Of a stretch of DNA of 64,000 bases, positions 51,250-60,514 are shown piece after piece. The notes below the pieces were generated by a model. That model was not told the origin of the DNA, searched no databases, and worked only from the letters and a program-made list of their open reading frames with translations. Source of the stretch: Jatrophihabitans sp. GAS493 (GTDB lineage Bacteria > Actinomycetota > Actinomycetes > Mycobacteriales > Jatrophihabitantaceae); the NCBI RefSeq assembly GCF_900230215.1, contig NZ_LT907982.1, positions 2,108,001-2,172,000 of the forward strand, given 5' to 3'. The first letter of the stretch is position 1. The number at the start of each line of letters is the position of its first letter. The translations under genes were made by a program, and so were the position numbers.

Positions 51250-52284
51250 TTGAAGCATCCGTTCCGATTGCGTGAGATCGCGGTGCAGGCCGGCTTGAGC
51301 GAGGCCACCGTGGATCGGGTCCTGAATCAGCGCGGCGGAGTTCGCGGTAGCACCGTGGCGCAGGTGCAGCAGGCGATCGAGGAACTGGACCGGCAGCGCG
51401 CGCAGTTGCGCTTAGGCGGTCGTACATTCCTGGTCGACGTAGTAGCCGAGACTCCGCAGCGCTTCTCCACTGCTGTGCGGGACGCGTTCGAGGCCGAGAT
51501 GCCGTCGCTTCGGCCGGCCGTGATGCGCGGACGATTCCACTTTCGCGAGACATGGTCGGTCGAGGATCTGGTGGCGACTTTGGAGTCGATAGCCGGCCGC
51601 GGTTCGCATGGTGTGATCCTCAAGGCGCCTGATGTCGCTGCGGTGAACGACGCCGTGCAGCGTCTGAGCGCCCGCGGAATCCCGGTTGTGACGCTGACTA
51701 CCGACCTTCCCCATAGCTCCCGGATCGCCTACATCGGTATCGACAATCGAGCGGCGGGAGCCACTGCGGCGTACCTGATCGACCAATGGCTAGGTGATCG
51801 TCCCGGCGATGTGTTGCTCACTCTCAGCAGCAGCGCCTTCCGCGGGGAGGAGGAGCGCGAGATGGGGTTTCGGGCTGCGATGAGAGCGAGCCCGTCGAGT
51901 CGAACCCTCATTGACATCACAGAGAGTCACGGCCTGGACGAGGTGCTGCGTGACATGGTGGTCGACGCGCTCAGGCGCAACCCAGACATCAAGGGTGTCT
52001 ATTCGATCGGAGGCGGCAACAACGCGACGATCGAAGCCTTCGCCAGCAGCGGGCGCAAATGTCTGGCCTTCGTAGCCCACGACCTCGATCGGGACAACGT
52101 TCGTCTGCTGCAGCAGCGGCGGATCTCGGCCGTGCTGCATCACGACCTGGGCCAGGACATGAGGAACGCCGGACTGGCCATCATTCGGGCGCAGCACGCG
52201 CTGCCCGCTGCCCCGGCGGTTCTGCCATCGACGATCCAGGTCATCACGCCGCTGAACATGCCGTCGGTTTTCTCAGGTGCCTGA
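51250..52284 (+). CDS. LacI-family regulator with periplasmic-binding-type sensor (344 aa)
   Basis: TTG 51250 has SD GGAG. The N-terminal HTH reads RLREIAVQAGLSEATVDRVL, followed by the hinge region. The C-terminal domain is of sugar-binding-protein type (YIGIDNRAAGATAAYLIDQW, YSIGGGNNATIEAF), similar to ribose/inositol sensors. It is divergent from the oxygenase operon and probably represses it until a cyclitol or sugar binds. Confidence 0.88.
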   Translation: MKHPFRLREIAVQAGLSEATVDRVLNQRGGVRGSTVAQVQQAIEELDRQRAQLRLGGRTFLVDVVAETPQRFSTAVRDAFEAEMPSLRPAVMRGRFHFRETWSVEDLVATLESIAGRGSHGVILKAPDVAAVNDAVQRLSARGIPVVTLTTDLPHSSRIAYIGIDNRAAGATAAYLIDQWLGDRPGDVLLTLSSSAFRGEEEREMGFRAAMRASPSSRTLIDITESHGLDEVLRDMVVDALRRNPDIKGVYSIGGGNNATIEAFASSGRKCLAFVAHDLDRDNVRLLQQRRISAVLHHDLGQDMRNAGLAIIRAQHALPAAPAVLPSTIQVITPLNMPSVFSGA

Positions 52285-52311
52285 CGCCGATAACCGCGGA
52301 CTATTGAGTTC

Positions 52312-53673
52312 TTATACCGGTGGGCCGGTGGGTGGTGGTTCCCCTCGTCCTTTGGATCTGCCGCGGATGATCGGATCGTGCTGGTCGGTGTGGTGACGGG
52401 TGTTGCGGATCGCGCGGCGTTCTGGGTCGACCCACGTTGGCGGCCGCCACCACGGAACCCCGTCCTCCATGACCACCTCCCAACCCATCTTCTGGAAGGA
52501 GCGGTGATGGAAGCCGCAGAGCAGGCACATGTGGCCGACCGCGGTGATCCCACCATCCTGCCAGGGGCGTACGTGATGGGCCTCCGTCCACAATGCGGGC
52601 ATCGAGCAGCCAGGAAAGGAACAACCGCGATCGCGGGCGAATAGAGCCAGTCGCATCGTCGGGGTTGCGCAGCGTTTCGTTCGCCCCACGTCCAGTACAC
52701 CGCCGGATCGGCTCAGCGTGGTGGCGACGATCTCGGATTGATCCGCCAACTCCAACGCCTCGACAACCGAGATCAGATCGCCCCGCCCAGTGGTGGCATA
52801 GCCCCGACGCGTGGCGAGTTGTTCGTCGGTCATTGTCACCAGCACGGTGACCGGGACCCCGCCGGCTGAGGGGAGTCCGCCATCGGCCACTAAACGAGTG
52901 CACGCGTCTTGGAGCGCGTCGTGTCGGCGCTGTGGCGCGCTCCGGTCGTCAGGTGCGCCATCGACGGTGGCCGCTGGGGCGGAAAGGCTGTCCAGAACGG
53001 CGTCAACCATCGCCAAGCAGGCGGGCGTGAGGAATCCGCTAATCGTGGCGCCCCCGTGGCGGTGCCGGATCAGCTCGATGCCGCGTCTGCGTTGCACCTC
53101 TTCGTCTCGCGGCGGAACTCCATCGGGATTCAGATGAGCCAGAATTCGGGTCCCCAGCTGTGTCAGTTGACGTGGCGGCAGTTGTACGGCGGCCGATAGC
53201 AGCGCTGTGTAGGCAGCCTCGTGGTCAGTGACCGGAAGGTGACTGGGGACGGCCTCTACTGTCTCGCGGATCACCTTCGCGTGGCTGGCGCCGATGTGGC
53301 CATCACGCTGTAGCGCGGTCACTTCAGCGAATAGCGGGTCCAGCCTCTCGCCGGCCAGCCCGACGCGCGGGCCGAGGTCCTCTGCGGCCCGGACACGCGC
53401 TCTTGCCTCGCCGGCGTCGAGGCGCAGGACATGAGCGAGCAGGGCTGGCACCGAACCGAAGTTCAACTCCGAAGCGACCCCGCGCGTCGCCAGCTCGGTG
53501 ATGAGCAGGTGATCGACCGCGACCAGTCGCCGCCGCTGCGCCTCCACGGATCGAACGACATCCAACAAGTCCTCCGACGGAAGCGTGGCTAGCTCAGCGT
53601 TGAGCAAGGCATCCACACCTGCCGTCAATATCGACGTCGTGCGTGCCATCGCTAGAGCAGTCACAGCTCTCAC
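52312..53673 (-). CDS. DUF222/HNH endonuclease-domain protein, 13E12-type, second copy (453 aa)
   Basis: The helical DUF222 region ends in an HNH domain: CSFPGCSMPALWTEAHHVRPW, then HMCLLCGFHHRSFQ. The usual His-Asn-His core is recognisable by its HH-V and C-HH elements. GTG 53673 is taken as start because a -10-like TAATAT lies about 13 nt upstream; ATG 53649 is an alternative. It is a diverged relative of the gene at 12933-14336, and no phage or transposon gene accompanies either. Confidence 0.87.
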   Translation of the reverse strand: MRAVTALAMARTTSILTAGVDALLNAELATLPSEDLLDVVRSVEAQRRRLVAVDHLLITELATRGVASELNFGSVPALLAHVLRLDAGEARARVRAAEDLGPRVGLAGERLDPLFAEVTALQRDGHIGASHAKVIRETVEAVPSHLPVTDHEAAYTALLSAAVQLPPRQLTQLGTRILAHLNPDGVPPRDEEVQRRRGIELIRHRHGGATISGFLTPACLAMVDAVLDSLSAPAATVDGAPDDRSAPQRRHDALQDACTRLVADGGLPSAGGVPVTVLVTMTDEQLATRRGYATTGRGDLISVVEALELADQSEIVATTLSRSGGVLDVGRTKRCATPTMRLALFARDRGCSFPGCSMPALWTEAHHVRPWQDGGITAVGHMCLLCGFHHRSFQKMGWEVVMEDGVPWWRPPTWVDPERRAIRNTRHHTDQHDPIIRGRSKGRGEPPPTGPPV

Positions 53674-53679
53674 CCCCCG

Positions 53680-53699
53680 TGTTCGATATTAGTCGAACA
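53680..53699 (-). promoter_or_regulatory. Palindrome containing the -10 box of the HNH gene
   Basis: TGTTCGA-N6-TCGAACA has perfect 7-bp arms. On the minus strand the spacer with its flank reads TAATAT (53686-53691), a strong -10 hexamer. Half-sites match actinobacterial SOS half-sites but in reversed order, so this is not a standard LexA box. The following gap 53700-53881 holds nothing recognised. Confidence 0.55.
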
Positions 53700-53881
53700 A
53701 CGAGGACTGAGCAATAAGAATCATCAATAAAAACAAGCACATTCTGCCGAGCAGGCGTTGGCGGGGGGGTCCCGCCGCGAACCTACATCAACCCGCCGAC
53801 AGTTCGGAGTCGGTCATCCACAAGAGGTACGGCTGTCCACATATCAACCGCGAGTTCACCAATTCATCCGCGGATGGGATA

Positions 53882-54283
53882 TCAGGAGCGCCGAGCGACC
53901 CGTAGCGCCCACACCACCAGGGGAGCCTGCAGTGGAAGCCGGGCCACCAGCGCCGCCTTCGCCGGCGCCGGCCGGTCGCGTCGATGAGCGTCGGCGGCCA
54001 TCTTCACGTTCGCCGGGAAGACCGCTACGAAGAGCGCGGCCGCCGCGAGCGCGCCGAGACGACGCGATCGGGGCGCCGCCACCAGTGCGCCGACCCCCAG
54101 TTCGATCACGCCGGATCCGTAGGTCCACTGCCGGGGGGCTCCGGGAAGTTGAGTCGGAACCATCTGGTCGTAGAACTTCGGAGCCGCGAAGTGGGTGATT
54201 GCGGCACCGACCAGCAGTCCGGCCAAGCCCAAGGCCGAGCGCGACCGAGAAGGCGATAGCTCCGGCCTGAGGTACCCGGACAT
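53882..54283 (-). CDS. DoxX-like small membrane protein (133 aa)
   Basis: About four hydrophobic segments and the DoxX-type blocks ITHFAAPKFYDQMVPTQLPG and YGSGVIELGVGAL are seen, with FPANVKMAADAH later. DoxX-like proteins are membrane proteins linked to thiol or redox functions. ATG 54283 is chosen because upstream frame sequence is a 12-nt repeat; no SD is visible. Starts as far as 54457 would add a repeat-encoded Ser/Leu/Pro tract. Confidence 0.72.
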   Translation of the reverse strand: MSGYLRPELSPSRSRSALGLAGLLVGAAITHFAAPKFYDQMVPTQLPGAPRQWTYGSGVIELGVGALVAAPRSRRLGALAAAALFVAVFPANVKMAADAHRRDRPAPAKAALVARLPLQAPLVVWALRVARRS

Positions 54284-54284
54284 C

Positions 54285-54391
54285 GGAAGCGAGGATGGAA
54301 GCGACGATGGAAGCGAGGATGGAAGATCGGAGAGGGCGGAGCATCGCGAAAGGGAGCGCGAAGAGGGGCGCAAAGAGGGGCGCAAAGAGAG
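54285..54391. repeat. Purine-rich 12-nt tandem repeats upstream of the DoxX-like gene
   Basis: GGAAGCGAGGAT-type units occur three times at 54285-54320. AAAGAGGGGCGC-type units lie at about 54361-54391. The + strand is almost all purine over about 100 bp. The 326-nt stretch 54284-54609 between the DoxX-like and ctaD genes contains this array and otherwise only the presumed ctaD leader. Confidence 0.75.
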
Positions 54392-54609
54392 GAATGACAT
54401 GGATGCACGATGCCACGCCGACTTTTCTATGAAGTAGCAGTGTGACTGCTGAGTCAATCGGCGGGAACGGACGCTCCGAGGCGCGGCGATCTTCCCCCGG
54501 TGGGCCTCATGTCGGAACCAGTGACTATTCTTCGTGGAAGGAGCGCCGAACAGCGTCCCGTCTACTGCTAGCGCTCTTGCCAGAGCCGATCATGCACGCT
54601 GGAGGCACG

Positions 54610-56400
54610 TTGACCACGACCGCAGAGCCGAGTACGTCGACGGACGCCGTCGAGGTACTTCCGACCACGATCGTCGCGCGTCCGTTCCCGACGCACGAGT
54701 CGGCCAAGGGCTCGGTCTTCGGCATGCTGCTGCGCACCACCGATCACAAGGTGATCGGTCGGATGTACTTCGTGACGTCCTTCGTCTTCTTCGCCATCGG
54801 CGGCGTCATGGCCCTGATGATGCGGGCCGAGCTGGCCCGTCCCGGCATGCAGTTCCTCTCTCCCGAGCAGTACAACCAGCTCTTCACGATGCACGGCACG
54901 ATCATGCTGCTCTTCTTTGCCACGCCGCTGGTCTTCGCCTTCGCCAACCTGGTGCTCCCACTGCAGATCGGCTCGCCGGACGTCGCCTTCCCGCGTCTGA
55001 ATGCCTTCTCGTACTGGCTGTACCTCTTCGGTGCAATCACCGCCTGCTCCGGCTTTTTCACTCCCGGCGGCGCGGCTGATGCCGGTTGGACGCTCTACTC
55101 GCCGCTCAACAACGAACTCAACTCTCCTGGCGCCGGCACCGACCTGTGGATCATCGGCCTCGCCATCTCGGGCCTCGGCACGATCCTGGGTGCGGTCAAC
55201 ATGATCACCACCGTGATCACGCTGCGCGCGCCGGGCATGACGATGTTCCGGATGCCGATCTTCACCTGGAACATCCTGGTGACCTCGATGTTGGTCCTTC
55301 TCGCGTTCCCGATCCTCACCGCCGCGCTGTTGGTGCTCTGGGTAGACCGCCACATGGGCGCACTCGTCTATGACCCGTCCAACGGTGGGGCCGTTCTGTA
55401 CCAGCACTTGTTCTGGTTCTTCGGGCACCCCGAGGTGTACATCATCGCCCTGCCGTTCTTCGGCATCGTCACCGAAGTCTTCCCCGTCTTCAGCCGCAAG
55501 CCGCTCTTCGGCTACAAGGGTCTGGTGCTCGCGACCCTGAGCATCGCGGCGCTCTCGCTAACGGTGTGGGCTCACCACATGTTCACCACCGGCGCCGTCC
55601 TGCTGCCCTTCTTCTCGCTCATGACGTTCCTGATCGCCGTGCCGACGGGGCTGAAGTTCTTCGCATGGATCGGCACGATGTGGCGGGGCTCGATCACATA
55701 CGAGACCCCGATGCTCTTCGCCATCGGATTCATGGTGACGTTCCTCTTCGGTGGTCTCACCGGAGTGCTGCTGGCCAGCCCGCCGGTCGACTTCCACGTC
55801 GCTGACACCTACTTTGTGGTGGCCCATTTCCACTACGTCCTCTTCGGCACCATCGTCTTCGCGGCATACAGCGGCGCATACTTCTGGTTCCCGAAGTTCA
55901 CCGGCCGCTACCTCGACGAGCGTCTGGGCAAGGTCCACTTCTGGTTGACGTTCTTCGGCTTCCACGGCACGTTCCTGGTCCAGCACTGGCTGGGTGCGGA
56001 GGGCATGCCGCGCCGCTACGCCGACTACCTGGCCAGCGACGGTTTCACCACGCTTAACACCATCTCGACGGTGAGTTCCTTCGTTCTCGGCCTGTCGCTG
56101 CTGCCGTTCATCTACAACATGTACAAGTCCTATCGCTACGGCGAGGTTGTCACGGCCGAAGACCCGTGGGGCCACGGCAACTCCCTCGAGTGGGCCACTT
56201 CCTGCCCGCCGCCGCGGCACAACTTCGTCTCTATCCCGCGGATTCGCTCCGAGCGTCCGGCGTTTGAGTACCACTATCCGCACCTGCTCGACCGGCTCGA
56301 ATCCGAAGCGCATGCCGGCCACAAGAGCCACAAGGTGCCCGTGGGCGCTGGGACGAGCACCGGTACCGACAGCCATACCGATCCTTCGAACGGCATCTGA
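54610..56400 (+). CDS. ctaD: Cytochrome c oxidase subunit I, aa3 type (596 aa)
   Basis: This is the catalytic subunit of the terminal oxidase, reducing O2 and pumping protons. Landmarks are the haem ligand region [10 protein letters not shown], the CuB/Tyr motif [14 protein letters not shown], the His pair WAHHMF, and the haem pair [11 protein letters not shown]. About twelve TM helices are present. The start is uncertain: TTG 54610 has GGAGG four nt upstream, and ATG 54592 would add six residues but has no SD. It is followed by serB, the order known in M. tuberculosis (Rv3043c-Rv3042c). Confidence 0.95.
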   Translation: MTTTAEPSTSTDAVEVLPTTIVARPFPTHESAKGSVFGMLLRTTDHKVIGRMYFVTSFVFFAIGGVMALMMRAELARPGMQFLSPEQYNQLFTMHGTIMLLFFATPLVFAFANLVLPLQIGSPDVAFPRLNAFSYWLYLFGAITACSGFFTPGGAADAGWTLYSPLNNELNSPGAGTDLWIIGLAISGLGTILGAVNMITTVITLRAPGMTMFRMPIFTWNILVTSMLVLLAFPILTAALLVLWVDRHMGALVYDPSNGGAVLYQHLFWFFGHPEVYIIALPFFGIVTEVFPVFSRKPLFGYKGLVLATLSIAALSLTVWAHHMFTTGAVLLPFFSLMTFLIAVPTGLKFFAWIGTMWRGSITYETPMLFAIGFMVTFLFGGLTGVLLASPPVDFHVADTYFVVAHFHYVLFGTIVFAAYSGAYFWFPKFTGRYLDERLGKVHFWLTFFGFHGTFLVQHWLGAEGMPRRYADYLASDGFTTLNTISTVSSFVLGLSLLPFIYNMYKSYRYGEVVTAEDPWGHGNSLEWATSCPPPRHNFVSIPRIRSERPAFEYHYPHLLDRLESEAHAGHKSHKVPVGAGTSTGTDSHTDPSNGI

Positions 56401-56576
56401 GCCTCGCGGGTTCCGTTGGCACGATTGAGAGTGAGTCGGTCGGAATTGGTCGGCATCCGAGCCAGCGGTGAGCGCAGCCGCCGGCGGCAGAGCGGTCAGC
56501 AGAGCGAGCGTCGGCAGACAGACCGTCGGCAGACCTTGCCGATCGTCGGCGACCAGCGGAAGGGGGACTGAACGAA

Positions 56577-57770
56577 ATGCAGCCAACCTCATTCCTGTGC
56601 ACGATCACTGGTCGCGACCGCCCCGGCGTCACGGCCGCGTTCTTCGGCGCACTGGCCGGCCATGACGTCGACGTTCGGGACGTGGAGCAGGTCGTGATCC
56701 GCGACCGGCTCATCCTGGCCATCCTTTTCGACCTCCACGGTGAGACGAGCGCGCTACGCCGGTCCTGCTCGCAGACGGCCTCCGCGCTGGGCATGGAGTG
56801 CGAGCTCGAGGTGGCCGATGAGCGGGCCATGGTGGCGCTGCGCAGCCCGCGGCTGAGTCGCAGCCACGTCATGGTGCTCGGCAAACCGCTCCGCGCCGGG
56901 GCGATCAGCGACGTGGCATCCCGGATCGCCGAGATCGGCGGGAACATCGAGTCGATCACCCAGCTCTCCAATGACCCCGCGCCGAGCATCGAGCTCGTCG
57001 TGGGAGCGCCCGACCAGCACCAATTGCGGGCCACGCTCGTTCAGGCGGCCGATGACACCGGCCTCGACATCGCGGTGGAGCCCGCGGGCCTGCGCCGACG
57101 CGCGAAGCGACTCGTCGTGCTCGACGTGGACTCGACGCTCATCCGTGACGAGGGGATCGACGTGCTGGCCGCCCACGCCGGGGTGGCCGACCAGGTTGCC
57201 GATCTGACCGAAAGGGCGATGGCTGGTGAGCTGGACTTCGAGCAGTCGCTGCGGGCCCGAGTCGGCCTGCTGGCCGGGCTGCCGGCCAGTGCCGTGGCCG
57301 AGGCGCGGGATTCACTTCGCCTCACCCCTGGTGCCCGCACCTTCGTCCGCACCCTGAAGCGATTGGGCTATCACGTCGGAGTGGTCAGCGGTGGCTTCAC
57401 GCAGTTCACCGACCGCTTCGTAGCAGAGCTCGGACTCGACTTCGCGGCCGCGAATGAGCTGGAGATTGTTGACGGACGGGTCACCGGACGCCTCGTCGGA
57501 GCGATCGTGGACCGGGCGGGGAAGGCCAGTGCACTGCGGGACTTCGCGGAGAGGTTCGATGTCCCGCTGTCTCAGACGGTGGCCGTGGGCGACGGGGCGA
57601 ACGACATCGACATGCTCGAAGCGGCTGGCCTCGGGATCGCCTTCAACGCGAAGGCGGCGCTGCGGGCGGCGGCGGATACCTCGGTTAACCAGCCCTTCCT
57701 CGACTCGGTGCTCTTCGTCCTCGGCATTTCGCGCGAGGAGATCGAGGAAGCGGCGGCCGAGGCCCGCTAA
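56577..57770 (+). CDS. serB: Phosphoserine phosphatase with N-terminal ACT domains (397 aa)
   Basis: Two ACT-type domains (about residues 5-80 and 95-165) precede a HAD phosphatase whose nucleophile and acid are Asp183 and Asp185 in VLDVDSTLIRDEG. GVVSGGFTQF and VAVGDGANDIDML are the remaining HAD motifs. It hydrolyses O-phosphoserine to serine, with ACT domains for serine feedback. SD GGAAGGGGGA precedes the ATG. The downstream cysM should use the same O-phosphoserine pool. Confidence 0.94.
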   Translation: MQPTSFLCTITGRDRPGVTAAFFGALAGHDVDVRDVEQVVIRDRLILAILFDLHGETSALRRSCSQTASALGMECELEVADERAMVALRSPRLSRSHVMVLGKPLRAGAISDVASRIAEIGGNIESITQLSNDPAPSIELVVGAPDQHQLRATLVQAADDTGLDIAVEPAGLRRRAKRLVVLDVDSTLIRDEGIDVLAAHAGVADQVADLTERAMAGELDFEQSLRARVGLLAGLPASAVAEARDSLRLTPGARTFVRTLKRLGYHVGVVSGGFTQFTDRFVAELGLDFAAANELEIVDGRVTGRLVGAIVDRAGKASALRDFAERFDVPLSQTVAVGDGANDIDMLEAAGLGIAFNAKAALRAAADTSVNQPFLDSVLFVLGISREEIEEAAAEAR

Positions 57771-57814
57771 ACCCGCCGAGGCTAAGACCCCCGGTCAAGC
57801 CGGCTGACCTCGCC

Positions 57815-58384
57815 TCAGGCTTGGTAGGGCGTCCCGACCAAGTGCACCCCGGCCGATTCGAGCTGCTCCAACGCTGACTCGACCGTCGCCGGTGCGACTC
57901 CGGCGGTGAGGTCGAGGCGGACCGTCGTCGTGAAGCCGTTGGCCACAGCATCCAGCGCGGTGGCCCGTACGCAGTGGTCGGTCGCGATACCGACCACCTC
58001 GACCTCGGTGATGTCTCGCTCCCTCAGCCACTCCGCAAGGCCAACTCCGTCGTGTCTGGCCTCAAAACCGGAGTAGGCGGCGGCAAACTCACCCTTGTCG
58101 AAGACGGCCGCGATCGCCGCCGTCTCCAGGTTCGGGTGCAGTTGCACGCCACCAGTCCCGACCACGCAGTGAGCGGGCCATGAGTCGACAAAATCAGGGT
58201 GTTCGCTGAAGTGCGCCCCCGGATCAATGTGATGGTCGCGGGTCGCGACGGCGAGTGCAAAGTCGGCCGACCGCAGGCGGGCACTGATCGCAGTGGCGAC
58301 CGCACTCCCGCCGGCCACCGCTAGCGAGCCGCCCTCGCAGAAGTCGTTCTGTACGTCGATCACCAGTATCGCCAAGGACGTCAT
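57815..58384 (-). CDS. pncA: Nicotinamidase, isochorismatase-type (189 aa)
   Basis: The catalytic set is Asp10 (VIDVQNDFCEGG), Lys97 (FDKGEF) and Cys138 (IATDHCVRAT). Metal ligands Asp50, His52, His58 and His72 keep the spacing of M. tuberculosis PncA. It converts nicotinamide to nicotinate in NAD salvage. It lies 3 nt after the nicotinate phosphoribosyltransferase gene, which uses the product, so the two form a salvage operon. Confidence 0.93.
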   Translation of the reverse strand: MTSLAILVIDVQNDFCEGGSLAVAGGSAVATAISARLRSADFALAVATRDHHIDPGAHFSEHPDFVDSWPAHCVVGTGGVQLHPNLETAAIAAVFDKGEFAAAYSGFEARHDGVGLAEWLRERDITEVEVVGIATDHCVRATALDAVANGFTTTVRLDLTAGVAPATVESALEQLESAGVHLVGTPYQA

Positions 58385-58387
58385 GGG

Positions 58388-59689
58388 TCACCGCACCTCC
58401 ACCCGGGTCGCGATCGCCGGCTCGCCCCGGGAGAGTTTCAGCCCGTCCCACGGCAGGGTAACCATCGCCGACAGCAGGTGGGCTCGCGACTCGTCCAACG
58501 TCGCCAGCCCGTCCACCACCTGGCCCGTCCGCATGAGCGGCACCTGGAGCGGGCGTACCTGCAGTTCGGATGTCTCCGCCGCCGGGGAGGGATCAACCCC
58601 CGACGATGCGGCCACGACGATCTCCTCGACCGCGGTTCCGGTGGGTTTGTAGCTCCGGTACGCCGTCTTTCGACCGCCTTGGCTGGCCTTGTGCTCCGAG
58701 CGCTTCGCCACCGGCCGCCCGTCGACGCTCACCAGCTTGTAGACGAGACCGGCGGTGGGTGCGCCTGACCCAGTTACCACGGCCGTCCCGGCGCCGTAGG
58801 CATCCACCGGCAGCGCCGCCAGCGAGGCGATCGCGAACTCATCCAGGTCGCCGCTGACCACGATGCGGGTGTCAGTGTTTCCGAGCTCGTCCAGCTGTGC
58901 GCGGGCCTGCCGGGCGATCGGTCCGAGGTCGCCGGAGTCGATTCGCACCGCGCCGAGTGCCGTTCCGGCGGCGGCCACGGCGTTGGTGATGCCCTGGGTG
59001 ATGTCGTAGGTGTCGACCAGCAGCGTCGTCCCCGGGCCGAGCGCGGCCACCTGGGAGCGGAAGGCCGCCAGTTCGTCGTCGTGCAGCAAGGTGAAGGCGT
59101 GCGCCGCGGTGCCGGCCGTGGGGACGCCGAACTCAGCTCCCGCGGCCAGGTTCGAGGTCGAGGCGAAGCCGCCGAGGTAAGCCGCTCGGGCTGAGGCGAC
59201 GGCCGCGATCTCGTGGGCCCGGCGCGACCCCATCTCGATCACCGGACGTCCCTGGGCCGCACTCACCATGCGGGCGGCGGCCGCGGCGATCGCACTGTCA
59301 TGGTTGAGGATCGACAGCACCACGGTCTCCAGCACGACCGCCTCGGCGAAGGTGCCGCTGACCGTCAACAGCGGGGAGTAAGGGAAGTAGAGCTCGCCCT
59401 CGGGGTAACCGTCGACGTCGCCGCTGAAGCGGTACTGGCTCAGGAACTCGGCGGTCCGCGGATCGATCACCGACGACTCCTGGAGGCCGGCGATCATCGC
59501 CGCGTCGAAGGTGAAGTCGGTGATCGCCTGCAGCACCCGCTGGGTACCGGCCACCACGCCGAAGCGCCGCCCGTCGGGGAGCCTTCGGGTGAAGACCTCG
59601 AAGACGCAGCGCCGCTGGGCCGAGCCGTCGGCCAGTGCCGCGGCCAACATGGTGAGTTCGTATCGGTCAGTTAAGAGCGCACTCGACAT
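58388..59689 (-). CDS. pncB: Nicotinate phosphoribosyltransferase (433 aa)
   Basis: The protein has the NAPRTase pattern: LTDRYELTMLAAALADGSAQ at the start, IEMGSRRAHEIAAVASARAA, LLVDTYDITQGI and VRIDSGDLGPIA. It joins nicotinate and PRPP to nicotinate mononucleotide with ATP hydrolysis. Its start faces clpS across a 35-bp gap, as with Rv1330c/Rv1331 in M. tuberculosis. Confidence 0.93.
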   Translation of the reverse strand: MSSALLTDRYELTMLAAALADGSAQRRCVFEVFTRRLPDGRRFGVVAGTQRVLQAITDFTFDAAMIAGLQESSVIDPRTAEFLSQYRFSGDVDGYPEGELYFPYSPLLTVSGTFAEAVVLETVVLSILNHDSAIAAAAARMVSAAQGRPVIEMGSRRAHEIAAVASARAAYLGGFASTSNLAAGAEFGVPTAGTAAHAFTLLHDDELAAFRSQVAALGPGTTLLVDTYDITQGITNAVAAAGTALGAVRIDSGDLGPIARQARAQLDELGNTDTRIVVSGDLDEFAIASLAALPVDAYGAGTAVVTGSGAPTAGLVYKLVSVDGRPVAKRSEHKASQGGRKTAYRSYKPTGTAVEEIVVAASSGVDPSPAAETSELQVRPLQVPLMRTGQVVDGLATLDESRAHLLSAMVTLPWDGLKLSRGEPAIATRVEVR

Positions 59690-59712
59690 TCCTTGATGGT
59701 GCCAGCCCCACC

Positions 59713-59718
59713 TACGAT
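59713..59718 (+). promoter_or_regulatory. -10 box for leaderless clpS transcript
   Basis: TACGAT lies six nt before the clpS ATG at 59725. Transcription would start at the A of the ATG, giving a leaderless mRNA, common in actinobacteria. Confidence 0.5.
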
Positions 59719-59724
59719 GTAGGC

Positions 59725-60048
59725 ATGGCGGGGACGATGATCAGCGGTTCGGCGACCGAGACGGGCACGGCGCTGCCGGATCTTGACCTCGATGCCCAGG
59801 CGGTGTCCAGCCCTGATCGGCCCTGGATCACGATCGTCTGGAACGACCCGATCAACTTGATGTCGTATGTGACGCACGTCTTCATGGAGGTCTTCGGCTA
59901 CCCGAAGTCCAAGGCCGAGAGGCTCATGATGGACGTCCACCAGAAGGGGCGGGCCGTGGTCTCCAACGGAACCCGGGAGCGGATGGAGCTCGACGTGAAC
60001 ACCCTGCACGGCTACGGACTGTGGGCCACCCTGCAGCAGGACACGTGA
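59725..60048 (+). CDS. clpS: ATP-dependent Clp protease adaptor ClpS (107 aa)
   Basis: A polar, likely flexible N-terminus of about 30 residues precedes the ClpS core: WITIVWNDPINLMSYVTHVF, KAERLMMDVHQKGRAVV. ClpS delivers N-end-rule substrates to ClpAP/ClpC. The NDPxN block binds the destabilising N-terminal residue. The stop overlaps the GTG of the DUF2017 gene (GTGA), so they are coupled. Confidence 0.93.
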   Translation: MAGTMISGSATETGTALPDLDLDAQAVSSPDRPWITIVWNDPINLMSYVTHVFMEVFGYPKSKAERLMMDVHQKGRAVVSNGTRERMELDVNTLHGYGLWATLQQDT

Positions 60049-60509
60049 AGGTCAGTCGGCGCCGCGGGGTCGTACGTCTGAAGCTGGAACCGGTGGAGAG
60101 CGCGCTGCTCGTCGGACTCCTGGACGACCTGGCCGAGGCACTCGAGGAACTGAGCCCGGACGACCCGGTGCGCCGTCGCCTCTACCCGGACGGCCACCGC
60201 GACGACGCCACCATCGCCGGCGAGTTCCGTGACCTCACCGAGTCGAGCCTGCACGAGGAGCGGACCCTGCGCCTAGGCCAGTGCCGGGCCGAGGTGGAGC
60301 TGGGTGTGGCCCCGCTGGAGCTCGGGGAGGACGAGGTGCGGCGGTGGCTGCAGGTCACCAACGACCTGCGCCTGGCCATCGGCACCCGGCTCGGAGTCAC
60401 CGAGGAGAGCATTGTCATCGACCCCGACTCACCGGACGCGCAGGCCTGGGCGATCTACCACTGGCTCTCCGCTCTGCAGGATGCCCTCGTCGACTCGGTG
60501 ATGGGCTGA
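60045..60509 (+). CDS. DUF2017-family protein (154 aa)
   Basis: GTG 60045 overlaps the clpS TGA. The sequence VRLKLEPVESALLVGLLDDL and the C-terminal AWAIYHWLSALQDALVDSV fit the actinobacterial DUF2017 family, always found after clpS. The function is unknown; coupling to clpS hints at a proteolysis partner. It is mostly helical and acidic. Confidence 0.88.
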   Translation: MKVSRRRGVVRLKLEPVESALLVGLLDDLAEALEELSPDDPVRRRLYPDGHRDDATIAGEFRDLTESSLHEERTLRLGQCRAEVELGVAPLELGEDEVRRWLQVTNDLRLAIGTRLGVTEESIVIDPDSPDAQAWAIYHWLSALQDALVDSVMG

Positions 60510-60514
60510 GCGAC

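Noticed and set aside
53680-53699. Standard LexA/SOS box
   Set aside because: The half-sites are in the reverse order (GTTCGA then TCGAAC) with a 6-bp spacer instead of TCGAAC-N4-GTTCGA, so it was recorded only as an inside-out palindrome.
56401-56576. Small gene or structured RNA between ctaD and serB
   Set aside because: The stretch has loosely repeated GTCGGCAGAC-type sequence but no SD-supported ORF or convincing fold by eye.
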